The notes beneath the pieces were generated by a model. The model did not search any database. It was given only the letters and a program-made list of their open reading frames with translations, and was not told the origin of the DNA. This document shows, one piece after another, positions 9,501 through 16,845 of a stretch of 64,000 nucleotides of DNA. The stretch covers positions 62,001 through 126,000 of the forward strand of contig CADCDP010000005.1 of assembly GCA_902800305.1 (NCBI GenBank), in the 5' to 3' direction. The position numbers and the translations under genes were made by a program. The stretch's first letter is position 1. The number at the start of each line of letters is the position of its first letter. Source of the DNA: an uncultured Bacteroidales bacterium (lineage in GTDB: Bacteria > Bacteroidota > Bacteroidia > Bacteroidales > Bacteroidaceae).

Positions 9501-10695
9501 CCAATACTGCCTCTTCCTTCTCGTCGATGGTGCCGTCGCCCTTCACGGGGATGGACAGCAACAGGTTACCGTTTTTCGAGACGATATCGACAAGCATATC
9601 CACCACCTGCTGCGCACTCTTGTAGCCGCCATTCTGGTAGGTGTGGATGTCGTAATGCCAAGATCCGATGCAGGTGCAGGTCTGCCAATACTCCTTCTGG
9701 ATGCGGTCGGGGATGCCACGCTCCACGTCCCACAGCATGTGCTTCTTCTGGTCGCTGTCCAACTGCTTGCCCGTCACCACCACATCGGGAGTGCCGTCAT
9801 TTTTCTCCGCACTATAATTATAATAATGTGCGAGGATGTTCTTGCCAATCTCGTCGTCGCAGCCATAGAAAGGCATGGCTGTATCGTCGAAGTAAATCAT
9901 GGCAGGGTCGTAGTCGTTGATGAGTTCCAACACACGGTTCTGGAATTTCTGCTTATACTCCAGCGAAGGAAGGCTGGCTCCGTTGCCCCAATCCCACTGG
10001 CTGTGGATGGTGCCCGAATTGTCCCAACCCTTCGAATGAGCATGGTTCTGGGCATAAAGTTCCTGTGGGTCGAGACCTTCCCACCATTTGCCCACGCCGT
10101 CCTCCTTCGTCAGGTTGCCGTCATACTCCTGCGAAGGTTCCAGCCATGTCCAAGCGTGACTGGCATGGATGCTCACACCCAGCGGAAGTCCTGCCTTCTT
10201 GCAGGCATCGCTCCAACCCTTGATGATGTCTTTCTTGGGACCCACGTTCACCGAGTTCCACTCCTGATAGGGCGAGTTCCACAAATCGAAATTGTCGTGG
10301 TGGTTGCCCAATGCCATAAAGTAGCGGGCACCTACACTCTTGTAGAGGTTCACCAACCGCTCTGGATCCCAGTTCTTGGCCTTCCAAGCGTTGCAGAGGT
10401 CTTTCAAGCCAAACTCCGCTGGGTCGCCATAGTGCTCATAGTGCCACTGATTCTGACCGGAACCCTCGTAATACATGAAACGCGCATACCAGTCGCCATC
10501 CTCGGCCTCACACTGAGGTCCCCAGTGTGCCCAGATGCCAAACTTTGCGTCCTTGAACCATTCGGGACACTCCCACGCGTCCAGCGATTTCCACTCAGGC
10601 GAAAACGAGCCCGTCTTCACCTCTACATCTGTCTGCTGAGCAGAAGCCGTCAAGCCTCCTGCCAGCAGCAACGAAAGTAACAATTGCTTTCTCAT
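6535..10695 (-). CDS. Large modular GH29 alpha-L-fucosidase with three C-terminal repeat modules
   Basis: A 1386-aa exported enzyme predicted to release terminal alpha-L-fucose. The start is the second Met (MRKQLLLSLLLAGG), because the -7 box at 10744-10751 leaves no room for the longer reading. Residues ~25-530 are a GH29 catalytic domain (KFGIWAHWGPQC, ALGNHHDNFDLW); the likely nucleophile is D270 in IYFDDTAMPF. Then come three copies of a ~190-residue module (about 612-795, 879-1068, 1146-1332), each with a DLTE..L.EA..FTRA start, WTVENF.IP, ARIYRKV.L, and QEFRAE near the end. Helical FIVAR-like segments ending DFLxNGxNKGG separate them. The C-terminus (IYSLQGVRLG...GFFIVKKGTK) is a Prevotella sorting-like tail. 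It is divergent from the AraC regulator and faces the fucose catabolic genes; a second GH29 gene closes that cluster. Confidence 0.9.
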   Translation of the reverse strand: MRKQLLLSLLLAGGLTASAQQTDVEVKTGSFSPEWKSLDAWECPEWFKDAKFGIWAHWGPQCEAEDGDWYARFMYYEGSGQNQWHYEHYGDPAEFGLKDLCNAWKAKNWDPERLVNLYKSVGARYFMALGNHHDNFDLWNSPYQEWNSVNVGPKKDIIKGWSDACKKAGLPLGVSIHASHAWTWLEPSQEYDGNLTKEDGVGKWWEGLDPQELYAQNHAHSKGWDNSGTIHSQWDWGNGASLPSLEYKQKFQNRVLELINDYDPAMIYFDDTAMPFYGCDDEIGKNILAHYYNYSAEKNDGTPDVVVTGKQLDSDQKKHMLWDVERGIPDRIQKEYWQTCTCIGSWHYDIHTYQNGGYKSAQQVVDMLVDIVSKNGNLLLSIPVKGDGTIDEKEEAVLAGIKAWMDVNSESIYGTRPWKTFGEGPLAEAANPLSAQGFNEGNNYSSKDVRYVQKDGTIYATIMQWPAAGRFSLKSFSFASEYYSGKVTSVKLLGGSNVDFTQGVEGLTIMVPSTHPAEIAPVFAITVEKTALSSYEMLQESIASLENYIATMKNEASYMNTGKLSTLYLPTLQEAVQEVKKVTESASEKEIAAAQQALVDAYNDFLKNGYNKGGKFEGAYESDLTEECLIEAQDFTRAAGGNDRFGDPMYWTVENFNIPNGGSGVKAGLDKYSGREALYLGLWNDRGDNTEGDLTNARIYRKIHLEAGSYYFGAGYNTHYNISQNAYMFVSSELCSTAELPQTSIAFYPIADVTEDLQLCGLWFKLDEAQDVFIGFQADLANGSETQEFRAEKVALYRLSDANAYALENLLLDIDGQLMAMEEHLSDNTGYYNREAWEKMRAATDEWLDQVGDLSADEASKVYYQMSEQWTDFLVNGRNKGGLVDADNCDDLTEAVLGERRDFTRTAESGDARFGTPRDWTVENFQIPNGGDGVKNGLDRYTGVDALMLGVWNDRNNNEVGDLTNARIYRKVTLEAGRYFWGTTFNALYQLNEAYIFVSDQLLPTSDISTGSIAYISINECANDGQTYGLYFTLPEEQEVILGFQADLANGSGTQEFRAETLSLLKYNDLTKEVLQQLVDSIATELEEVQVNDNTGFYQQEAYDDVKAQLEQTAEKGKTATGAELKELYDALRIAYTDFLANGRNKGGVLTDEDAIDLTEEQLVEAQNFTRADDSGNERFGTSKYWTVENYQIPSATEGVRGGLDSYPGRDCLTLGIWNDRGNAPEESDITAARVYRKVSLGVGRYFFGGIYNTIYNQEESYVFAASATMATTDISKNAIAYMKVNECVADGNYWGIYFTLDEPQDILLGWQGDLLHGANTQEFRVEKIKLAQLDGGIPDAIIDMDADLDAPAEIYSLQGVRLGSIPQHGFFIVKKGTKTMKCYRR

Positions 10696-10743
10696 AAAGG
10701 TTAATTTTTTAGTTAGTTTGAATAGTGTATGTGAATTTTGGTG

Positions 10744-10751
10744 CAAAGGTA
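10744..10751 (-). promoter_or_regulatory. -7 box for large GH29 gene
   Basis: Minus-strand TACCTTTG, a perfect TAnnTTTG box 48 bases upstream of the chosen start. Confidence 0.65.
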
Positions 10752-10817
10752 GGGTGTTTCTTGGGGAAAGATGTTCATAAAATGACGAAAGAATAGGACA
10801 AAATGAATTTTTTGTTT

Positions 10818-10825
10818 TATCTTTG
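10818..10825 (+). promoter_or_regulatory. -7 box for AraC-family gene
   Basis: TATCTTTG in the divergent intergenic region. The predicted leader would contain the GATTGGTA-type and CAACTAAA repeats before the ATG at 10928. Confidence 0.55.
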
Positions 10826-10876
10826 CAGAGAAAAATTAGTAGATTGGTAGATTAGTAAATTGGTAGATTGGTGAAT

Positions 10877-10924
10877 CAACTAAACGACCAAACAACTAAA
10901 CAACTAAACAACTAAACAACTAAA
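10877..10924 (+). repeat. CAACTAAA octamer array (6 units) before AraC start codon
   Basis: Six tandem 8-bp units (CAACTAAA, one variant CGACCAAA) end three bases before the ATG of the regulator. The same octamer family forms an 8-unit array at 12035-12098. Confidence 0.9.
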
Positions 10925-10927
10925 ACC

Positions 10928-11788
10928 ATGCAATTACCGATTGAGAGTTTGAACTTGCTGATGCTGAATGTGGGATTGGCAAGACATGACAATGACTGGA
11001 ACTGGCAGGGGGTGAGTTCGCCCTTCACCAGAATCTACCTCGTGACGAGGGGGAGGGCGTGGCTGCACCTGACGGAGCGGACGGTGGAACTGAAGGTGGG
11101 GCATCTGTATATCGTCCCTGCCTACGAGAGACATTCGTATGAGTGCCGTGGCGTGTTTGAACATTTTTATCTGCATGTGTATGAGGGGTTCAAGAACGAG
11201 ACGAATGTGTTTGAGATGTACGACTTCCCGACGGAGGTGGAGGCGGAGGAGGGCGACGAGGGCTTGATGGCTCGGATGGTGGAGGCTCACCCAGAGGCGC
11301 GGTTGCCTGAGAGCGACCCACGGTCGTATGACAACACGACGAAGTTTACGGATTATGTGAGGCGGTATAATGCGCTGCCGCTGTGGGAGAAGATGCGGTT
11401 GAGGGGAGCGACGCTGTTGCTGTTTTCGAGGTTTCTGCAAAAGGCCACGCCGAGGGTGTGGACGAGGAACGAACGGTTAATGAAGGTGCTGGAGTATGTG
11501 CATCGCCACATCGACGAGAACATCGACATCGGGAGGCTGGCAGAGGTGGCATGTGTGACGAAGCCTTATCTGATTCGGCTCTTCAGGCTGGAGTTGGGGG
11601 TGTCGCCCTTGCAGTATGTAAACAGGAGGAAGGTGGAGCGGGCACAACTGCTGTTGGTGACGGAGGACATGACGGTGAAGGAGGTGGCGTGGCGACTGGG
11701 CTTCGACGACCATTCTTATTTTATCCGATTGTTTAAGAAAGTGACGGGTACGACCCCACAAGGGTATAGGACGATGTTTGTATGTTAA
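10928..11788 (+). CDS. AraC-family transcriptional regulator
   Basis: A 286-aa DNA-binding regulator. The N-terminal ~150 residues look like a cupin sensor domain (LVTRGRAWLHLTERTVELKVGHLYIVPAYERHSYEC, split here only for description), and the last ~100 residues contain the two helix-turn-helix motifs of the AraC/XylS family, with IDIGRLAEVACVTKPYLIRL as the first and VKEVAWRLGFDDHSYFIRLF as the second, then KKVTGTTPQGYR. It is divergent from the large GH29 gene and lies directly before the fucose catabolic genes, so control of fucosidase and uptake by fucose or a pathway intermediate is inferred. Translation may be affected by the octamer array that ends three bases before the ATG. Confidence 0.9.
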   Translation: MQLPIESLNLLMLNVGLARHDNDWNWQGVSSPFTRIYLVTRGRAWLHLTERTVELKVGHLYIVPAYERHSYECRGVFEHFYLHVYEGFKNETNVFEMYDFPTEVEAEEGDEGLMARMVEAHPEARLPESDPRSYDNTTKFTDYVRRYNALPLWEKMRLRGATLLLFSRFLQKATPRVWTRNERLMKVLEYVHRHIDENIDIGRLAEVACVTKPYLIRLFRLELGVSPLQYVNRRKVERAQLLLVTEDMTVKEVAWRLGFDDHSYFIRLFKKVTGTTPQGYRTMFVC

Positions 11789-11840
11789 TTTTGTGCTATT
11801 CTTGGTTGCTATCGTCCCATCCGTTACGAAGAAAAGGATG

Positions 11841-11848
11841 TAACTTTG
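11841..11848 (+). promoter_or_regulatory. -7 box for fucose catabolic genes
   Basis: TAACTTTG, matching TAnnTTTG, inside the gene-free region upstream of the aldo/keto reductase. It implies a leader of about 245 bases. Confidence 0.5.
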
Positions 11849-12034
11849 CAATTTTTTCACTAAACAACTAAAGGTACGTTTTATGCCCCTGCGGGGCGTG
11901 GAAAGAAAAAATAGAAAAAAATAGGCAAAAATATAAAAAAAATTTTTTCCATGTTTTTATCTGTTTTTATTTATTTTTCTTTTTAACGCCGCAAAGCGGC
12001 AAATCATACCAAGTTATTTTTTATGATTACAAAA

Positions 12035-12098
12035 CAACTAAACAACCAAACAACCAAACAACTAAACAACCAAACAACTAAACAACTAAACAACCAAT
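12035..12098 (+). repeat. CAACYAAA octamer array (8 units) abutting aldo/keto reductase start
   Basis: Eight tandem 8-bp units alternate CAACTAAA and CAACCAAA; the last ends at 12098 and the ATG starts at 12099. Such an array can gain or lose units by slippage. Confidence 0.9.
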
Positions 12099-13046
12099 AT
12101 GAGATATACAGAATTAGGAAAGACGGGAATGAAGATTTCCCATTTGGCGTTCGGCGCATCGTCGCTGGGCAGCGTATTTCACGAAACAAAGGAGGCTGAG
12201 AGCATCGAGGCAGTGGTGACAGCCGTGGAGGGTGGCATCAACTTCATTGATGTGAGTCCTTACTATGGTCATTACAAGGCCGAGACGGTGCTGGGCAAGG
12301 CATTGAAGTATGTGCCTCGTGAGAAGTATTTTTTGAGCACGAAGGTGGGACGCTACGGCAAGGACGGAGTGAACACGTGGGACTATTCGGGGCAACGTGC
12401 CACGGAGAGTGTGTATGAGAGCATGGAGCGTTTGGGCATCGACCACATCGACCTCATCAATGTGCATGACATCGAGTTTCAGGCAGCAATGGGGGGTGGC
12501 TTGCAGAAGGTGGTGGATGAGACATTGCCCGCGCTGGTGGAGTTGAAGAAGAAGGGTGTGGTAGGTCATGTGGGCATCACAGACTTGCAGCTGGAGAACT
12601 TGCAATGGGTGGTGGAGCACTCGGAGGAGGGCACTGTGGAGAGCATCTTGAACTTCTGCCACTACTGCCTGAACGATGATAAGTTGGTGGATTTCCTCGA
12701 CTTCTTCGAAGCGAAGGGTGTGGGTGTCATCAGCGCGTCGCCTCTGAGCATGGGACTCTTGTCGAAGCGTGGTGTGCCAGCATGGCATCCTGCACCGAAA
12801 CCGCTGGTGGAGGCTTGTGCCAAGGCTGCACAGCTCTGTGAGGAGAAGGGCTATCCGATTGAGAAGTTGGCCGTGCAGTATGCGGTGAGCAACGAAAGGA
12901 TTGCGGGCACTTTGTTCTCGTCGGCTAACCCTGCGAACGTGAAGCGCAACATCGAGTGGGCGAACGAAGAGCCTGACTGGGAGTTGGTAAAGGAAGTACA
13001 AGCGCTTATCGGAGACCAAAAGCGAGTGTCATGGGCAAACTCATAA
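12099..13046 (+). CDS. Aldo/keto reductase, probable L-fucose (L-galactose-type) dehydrogenase
   Basis: A 315-aa cytoplasmic NAD(P)-dependent oxidoreductase. The aldo/keto reductase tetrad is complete: D51, Y56 (DVSPYYG), K82 (STKVGRY) and H123 (INVHDIE). The YTELGKTGMKISHLAFG start and WDYSGQRATESVYESMERL segment resemble L-galactose/L-fucose dehydrogenases that oxidise the pyranose at C1 to the 1,5-lactone. It overlaps the next gene, a lactonase-type amidohydrolase, by 16 bases and is followed by a FucP permease, which makes L-fucose the most likely substrate. An octamer array touches the start codon. Substrate is inferred from context; other 6-deoxy or L-sugars are possible. Confidence 0.85.
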   Translation: MRYTELGKTGMKISHLAFGASSLGSVFHETKEAESIEAVVTAVEGGINFIDVSPYYGHYKAETVLGKALKYVPREKYFLSTKVGRYGKDGVNTWDYSGQRATESVYESMERLGIDHIDLINVHDIEFQAAMGGGLQKVVDETLPALVELKKKGVVGHVGITDLQLENLQWVVEHSEEGTVESILNFCHYCLNDDKLVDFLDFFEAKGVGVISASPLSMGLLSKRGVPAWHPAPKPLVEACAKAAQLCEEKGYPIEKLAVQYAVSNERIAGTLFSSANPANVKRNIEWANEEPDWELVKEVQALIGDQKRVSWANS

Positions 13047-13921
13047 TTGATTCACATACCCACCTGTGGAAGAAGCAAGACACATGGGTGGACGGAAAGA
13101 GAATCTTGTCGCTACGGAACGGCAGGAGCATCTTCATGGACGAAGAGGTGCAGATGCTGCCCCCTTGGCTGGTAGATGGCGTAAATTCCGCAGAGGTGAT
13201 GCTGTCGAATATGGACTATGCCCAAGTGGGCGGTGCTGTGGTGGTGCAGGAAGTCATCGACGGCAATCAGAACGAGTATCTTACCGAGGTGCAGAAGGCT
13301 TACCCTGAGCGCATCTTCTGCATGGGCATGACTTGGACGCTCGACGAGGCGAAGGCCGTACACGAGGCAGGACTGAAGGGCATCGCCTTCCCTGGACACA
13401 GGATGAAGGAGTCGCTGCTCAGCCTCATACACATATTTAAATATATGGAAGCACAGGGCATGGTGCTGTCGATGTGTCTGGGTGAAAGCGAAGCACAGAT
13501 TGGCGAGATGCGTGAGGTGATACAGGAATGTCCACAGCTGAAAGTGGCGATAGGGCATTTCGGCATGGTGACCACACCTGCGTTCAAGAGCCAAGTGCTG
13601 TTGGCACGGGCAGGCAAGAACGTGATGGTGGAGTCGGGTGGCATCACATGGCTCTACAATGCGGAGTTCTACCCCTACCCGAGTGCCATCCGAAGCATCA
13701 AGGAGGCAGCCGACTGGGTGGGCATGGACAGGCTGATGTGGGGCAGCGACTATCCCCGCACCATCACCGCCATCACCTACAAGATGTCGTATGACTTCGT
13801 CACCAAGTCGAAGGAACTGACGGACGAGGAGAAGACCCTCTTCCTCGGCCAGAACGCCGAACAGTTCTATGGTTTCAAGAATTTACCAACATTACCCTAC
13901 ATTAAAAATATGTCAGAATGA
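13031..13921 (+). CDS. Amidohydrolase-family lactonase, probable L-fuconolactonase
   Basis: A 296-aa amidohydrolase of the COG3618 type (IIDSHTHLW at the N-terminus gives the H-x-H metal pair; AIGHFG near the middle and GSDYPR with a metal-binding/catalytic Asp near the C-terminus). Members of this family open sugar 1,5- or 1,4-lactones such as fuconolactone and rhamnonolactone. It overlaps the upstream aldo/keto reductase by 16 bases and the downstream permease by four (ATGA at 13918-13921), so the three are one translationally coupled unit. The order dehydrogenase-lactonase-permease supports hydrolysis of L-fucono-1,5-lactone to L-fuconate. The exact lactone is inferred. Confidence 0.82.
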   Translation: MGKLIIDSHTHLWKKQDTWVDGKRILSLRNGRSIFMDEEVQMLPPWLVDGVNSAEVMLSNMDYAQVGGAVVVQEVIDGNQNEYLTEVQKAYPERIFCMGMTWTLDEAKAVHEAGLKGIAFPGHRMKESLLSLIHIFKYMEAQGMVLSMCLGESEAQIGEMREVIQECPQLKVAIGHFGMVTTPAFKSQVLLARAGKNVMVESGGITWLYNAEFYPYPSAIRSIKEAADWVGMDRLMWGSDYPRTITAITYKMSYDFVTKSKELTDEEKTLFLGQNAEQFYGFKNLPTLPYIKNMSE

Positions 13922-15222
13922 AAAAGCCTTTAGTACCGAAGAAATACCTCTTCACCTTCATCCTCATTACGTCGCTGTTCGCCCTGTGGGGCTTTGCCAA
14001 CGACATCACCAACCCGATGGTGGCAGCGTTTCAGACCGTCATGGAGCTGTCGGTGGCCAAAGCATCACTGATTCAATTTGCGTTCTACGGCGGCTATGCC
14101 ACCATGGCCATCCCTGCCGCCTTGTTCATTCGCAAGTACTCCTACAAGAGCGGCATCCTCTTGGGCTTGGCACTCTATGCCATCGGTGCGTTCCTCTTCA
14201 TCCCTGCGGCAGAGTGGCAGGAGTTCAGCTTCTTCTGCATCTCGCTCTACATCCTCACCTTTGGATTGGCATTCTTGGAAACAACGGCAAATCCCTTCAT
14301 CCTCTCGCTGGGTGATAAGGAGACTTCGACCCGCCGTCTGAACCTTGCACAGGCATTCAACCCTGTAGGTTCGCTGAGCGGCATGGCCGTGGCATCGTTC
14401 ATCGTGCTGCCCCACCTGCTCTCCGACAAGCGTGATGCAGCAGGACAAATCATCTTCCCACTTTTGTCTGAAGCCGAAAAAGCCGACATCCGTCTGCACG
14501 ACCTCGCCGTCATCCGCAACCCCTACGTGACCATCGGATTGGTGGTCTTGGCTGTGCTCGTCATCATCGCCCTGACCAAGATGCCGAAGACGGAGAGTGA
14601 GGAACAGAAGGCGGCTGGACAGACCCACACCGTGAAAGAAACCCTCTCGAACCTCTGGCACAACACCATCTACCGCGAAGGAGTCTTTGCGCAAGTATGC
14701 TATGTGGCTGCCCAGATTATGTGCTGGACGTTCATCATCCAATACGCTGACCACCTCGGCATCAACAAGGCCACGGCACAGCTCTACAACATCGCAGCTA
14801 TGTCGCTCAACCTCGGAGGACGCTTCATCGGCACCTTCATCATGCGTTACGTCAACACCTGTATGCTGCTGACCATCTTCGGCGTGGGAGCCTCCATCTG
14901 CACACTCGGTGCCATCTGCATCGAGGGCATGGGAGGACTCTACAGCCTCGTGGCCATCAGCCTCTTCATGTCCATCATGTTCCCCTCCATCTATGGCATC
15001 GCCCTGGAGAATGTCGATACGAAGGACACTCACCTCGGTGCCGCCTTCCTCGTGATGGCCATCGTCGGAGGTGCGCTGATGCCCCCCATGCAAGGTCGAA
15101 TTATCGACATGGGCACCCTCTGGGGAATGCCAGCTGTGAACATGTCGTTCTTGCTGCCCTTAGTGTGCTTCTTGGTAATTATCGTTTATGGTTATCGTTC
15201 ATACGTACAAATTAAAAAATAG
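13918..15222 (+). CDS. fucP: L-fucose:H+ symporter, FucP-type MFS permease
   Basis: A 434-aa inner-membrane transporter with twelve predicted hydrophobic segments. The opening FILITSLFALWGFANDITNP, and the ETTANPFILSLG segment after the fourth to fifth helices, are signatures of the FucP/GluP branch of the major facilitator superfamily; length is typical. It starts inside the stop of the lactonase gene (ATGA). Downstream lies a dispersed TTTAAAG repeat rather than a terminator of classic form, then the zinc dehydrogenase. Imported substrate is most likely L-fucose given two fucosidases, an aldose mutarotase and the dehydrogenase/lactonase pair in the same cluster. Confidence 0.9.
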   Translation: MKKPLVPKKYLFTFILITSLFALWGFANDITNPMVAAFQTVMELSVAKASLIQFAFYGGYATMAIPAALFIRKYSYKSGILLGLALYAIGAFLFIPAAEWQEFSFFCISLYILTFGLAFLETTANPFILSLGDKETSTRRLNLAQAFNPVGSLSGMAVASFIVLPHLLSDKRDAAGQIIFPLLSEAEKADIRLHDLAVIRNPYVTIGLVVLAVLVIIALTKMPKTESEEQKAAGQTHTVKETLSNLWHNTIYREGVFAQVCYVAAQIMCWTFIIQYADHLGINKATAQLYNIAAMSLNLGGRFIGTFIMRYVNTCMLLTIFGVGASICTLGAICIEGMGGLYSLVAISLFMSIMFPSIYGIALENVDTKDTHLGAAFLVMAIVGGALMPPMQGRIIDMGTLWGMPAVNMSFLLPLVCFLVIIVYGYRSYVQIKK

Positions 15223-15227
15223 AAATA

Positions 15228-15313
15228 AAGTTTAAAGTTTAAAGACCATGCGGCTCGTTTACAAACACCGCGTTAGACTCTTTAAACTTTAACCTTTAAA
15301 CTATAAACTTTAC
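15228..15313. repeat. Dispersed TTTAAAG-armed repeat, copy 2 (inverted)
   Basis: The reverse complement of the element at 1512-1611; over the central ~37 bases only one difference was seen. It fills the gap between fucP and the zinc dehydrogenase and can fold into a hairpin through its TTTAAAG/CTTTAAA arms. Confidence 0.88.
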
Positions 15314-15322
15314 AAATAGAAA

Positions 15323-16342
15323 ATGAAAGCAATTCAGATTACTCACTCGCAAGAGTTGAACATTATCGAAGTGGAAAAGCCACAGGAGCTGAAAGCAGGC
15401 GAAGTGCTGCTGAAGCTCGAATACGTGGGATTTTGCGGTTCCGACCTCAACACCTTCCTGGGTCGGAACACTATGGCACTCAACCCTGTCATCCCTGGGC
15501 ATGAAATCGGAGCGGTCATCGAGGCCGTGGGTTGCGACGTGCCAGATAGTCTCAAGGTAGGCATGGTGGTGACTTGCAACCCCTACACCAACTGCAACAA
15601 GTGCGCCTCATGCCGCAACGGTCGCGTCAATGCCTGTCAACACAACGAGACTCTGGGTGTGCAGCGCAACGGTGCCATGAAGGAGTACATCGTGATGCCA
15701 TGGGAGAAGATTATTCCTGCTGGCACCCTTACCCCCAAGACCAGTGCCCTCATTGAACCCATGTCAGTAGGTTTCCATGCCGTGAGCCGCGCACAGGTGA
15801 CGGATGTCGATACCGTCATGGTCATCGGTTGTGGCATGGTGGGCATGGGTGCCATTGTCCGTGCCGCCACTCGTGGAGCCACCGTGATTGCCGCCGACCT
15901 CGACGACGAGAAACTGGAACTCGCCAAGCAGATGGGCGCCACCTACGCCATCAACACGAAAGAGGAGGACGTACACCAACGTCTGGCTGACATAACAGGA
16001 GGCTTTGGTCCCGATGTCATCATCGAGGCGGTGGGCAACCCCTTCACCTACCAGATGGCCGTCAACGAAGTGGCCTTCACAGGTCGAGTGGCTTGCATCG
16101 GCTATGCCAAACAAGACGTAACTTTCCAGACAAAGCTCTTCGTGCAGAAGGAACTCGACATCCGTGGTTCACGCAACGCCACTCCCGAAGACTTCCGTGC
16201 CGTCATCCGCTACTTGGAGAGAGGCACAGCCCCTGTTGACAAGCTCATCACCAAGGTCATCCAGCCAGAAGAGGCTTTCGAGACAATGAAATGGTGGAGT
16301 GAAAACCCAGGCAAGGTGTTCCGTATTCTTGTCAACATTTAA
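15323..16342 (+). CDS. Zinc-dependent alcohol dehydrogenase (sugar-acid/polyol type)
   Basis: A 339-aa medium-chain dehydrogenase. Visible sites are the catalytic zinc region (CGSDLNT, GHEIGAVIEAVG), the four-cysteine structural zinc loop (CNKCASCRNGRVNAC) and a Rossmann nucleotide motif (GCGMVGMG). It resembles the sorbitol/L-threonine and L-galactonate 5-dehydrogenase (LgoD-like) group. In this cluster it may oxidise L-fuconate or 2-keto-3-deoxy-L-fuconate, the step after lactone opening, but an L-fuconate dehydratase and an aldolase or hydrolase are not present here. It is separated from fucP by a repeat and is followed eight bases later by the mutarotase. Exact substrate unknown. Confidence 0.8.
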   Translation: MKAIQITHSQELNIIEVEKPQELKAGEVLLKLEYVGFCGSDLNTFLGRNTMALNPVIPGHEIGAVIEAVGCDVPDSLKVGMVVTCNPYTNCNKCASCRNGRVNACQHNETLGVQRNGAMKEYIVMPWEKIIPAGTLTPKTSALIEPMSVGFHAVSRAQVTDVDTVMVIGCGMVGMGAIVRAATRGATVIAADLDDEKLELAKQMGATYAINTKEEDVHQRLADITGGFGPDVIIEAVGNPFTYQMAVNEVAFTGRVACIGYAKQDVTFQTKLFVQKELDIRGSRNATPEDFRAVIRYLERGTAPVDKLITKVIQPEEAFETMKWWSENPGKVFRILVNI

Positions 16343-16350
16343 GCGAAGCA

Positions 16351-16725
16351 ATGGACGGCTATACACAACAGCAATACACAGGCCGCATCAAGCGCTACGT
16401 ACAGACTTTGGAACTGCGCGACGACCCTGCACTCATCCAAGAATACCGAAAGTGGCACTCCAAAGAGCACCACTGGAAGGAAATCCGCGACGGCATCCGA
16501 GAAGTAGGCATCCTGGAGATGGAGCTTTACATCCTCGGTACCCGTCTGGTGATGATTGTCGATGCACCCGAAGACTTCCGCTGGAACGAGGCCATGCAAC
16601 GGCTCGCCACTCTGCCCCGTCAGGCAGAGTGGGAAGCCTTCGTGGCCCACTTCCAAGGATGCAGCGCCGAAGCCCGAAGCGACGAGAAGTGGCAGATGAT
16701 GGAAAGGATGTTCTACCTCTATTAA
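16351..16725 (+). CDS. L-rhamnose/L-fucose mutarotase family protein
   Basis: A 124-aa protein of the RhaM (DUF718) fold, which interconverts alpha and beta anomers of L-rhamnose or L-fucose. Diagnostic features are the dimeric ferredoxin-like pattern YVQTLELRDDPALIQEYRKW, HWKEIRDGIREVGILEMELY and the conserved FRWNEAM and REAEW-like (QAEWEAF) segments; size is typical. It starts eight bases after the zinc dehydrogenase and precedes the second GH29 gene. Fucosidases release alpha-L-fucose with a defined anomer, so anomer conversion before the pyranose dehydrogenase fits the pathway. L-fucose specificity is inferred from neighbours. Confidence 0.85.
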   Translation: MDGYTQQQYTGRIKRYVQTLELRDDPALIQEYRKWHSKEHHWKEIRDGIREVGILEMELYILGTRLVMIVDAPEDFRWNEAMQRLATLPRQAEWEAFVAHFQGCSAEARSDEKWQMMERMFYLY

Positions 16726-16727
16726 TC

Positions 16728-16777
16728 CTAGAAAATCTAGGAAATCTAGATAATCTAGAAATACTAGAGAATCTAGC
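16728..16777. repeat. CTAG-cluster repeat, copy 1
   Basis: Seven CTAG tetramers in about 50 bases, spaced 8-10 bases (CTAGATAATCTAGAA and similar). Related clusters lie at 43909-43941 and 44313-44361. Confidence 0.8.
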
Positions 16778-16794
16778 CCCCTCCTCCGTCTGTT

Positions 16795-16815
16795 TGCGGC
16801 GATTTTCTCGCCGCA
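16795..16815 (+). terminator. Short GC hairpin between mutarotase and GH29
   Basis: TGCGGCGA / TCGCCGCA (8 bp, loop TTTTC) 31 bases before the GH29 start. There is no T tract after it, so it may be a weak terminator or an mRNA-stability element. Confidence 0.4.
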
Positions 16816-16845
16816 TCCCCATAACCCTAAAAAACCAGCCCAACT

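Larger units (their letters stand above)
11789..12098 (+). other. 310-base gene-free leader region with hairpins and octamer array
   Basis: No gene seen. It holds a TAACTTTG promoter box (11841-11848), a small GC hairpin (GCCCC/GGGGC, 11884-11896), a long AT-rich imperfect hairpin (about 11901-11985), a GCCGC/GCGGC hairpin (11988-12000) and the 8-unit octamer array that touches the next start codon. Confidence 0.7.

Noticed and set aside
9151..10680. 509-codon plus-strand frame over the GH29 catalytic domain
   Set aside because: No motif and fully antisense to a well-supported enzyme.
10877..12098. Possible CRISPR array from the repeated words
   Set aside because: Units are 8 bp with no spacers and no cas genes nearby.
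12004..12189. Minus-strand frame with repeated Leu-Val-Val-Trp-Leu words
   Set aside because: It is only the octamer array translated in reverse.
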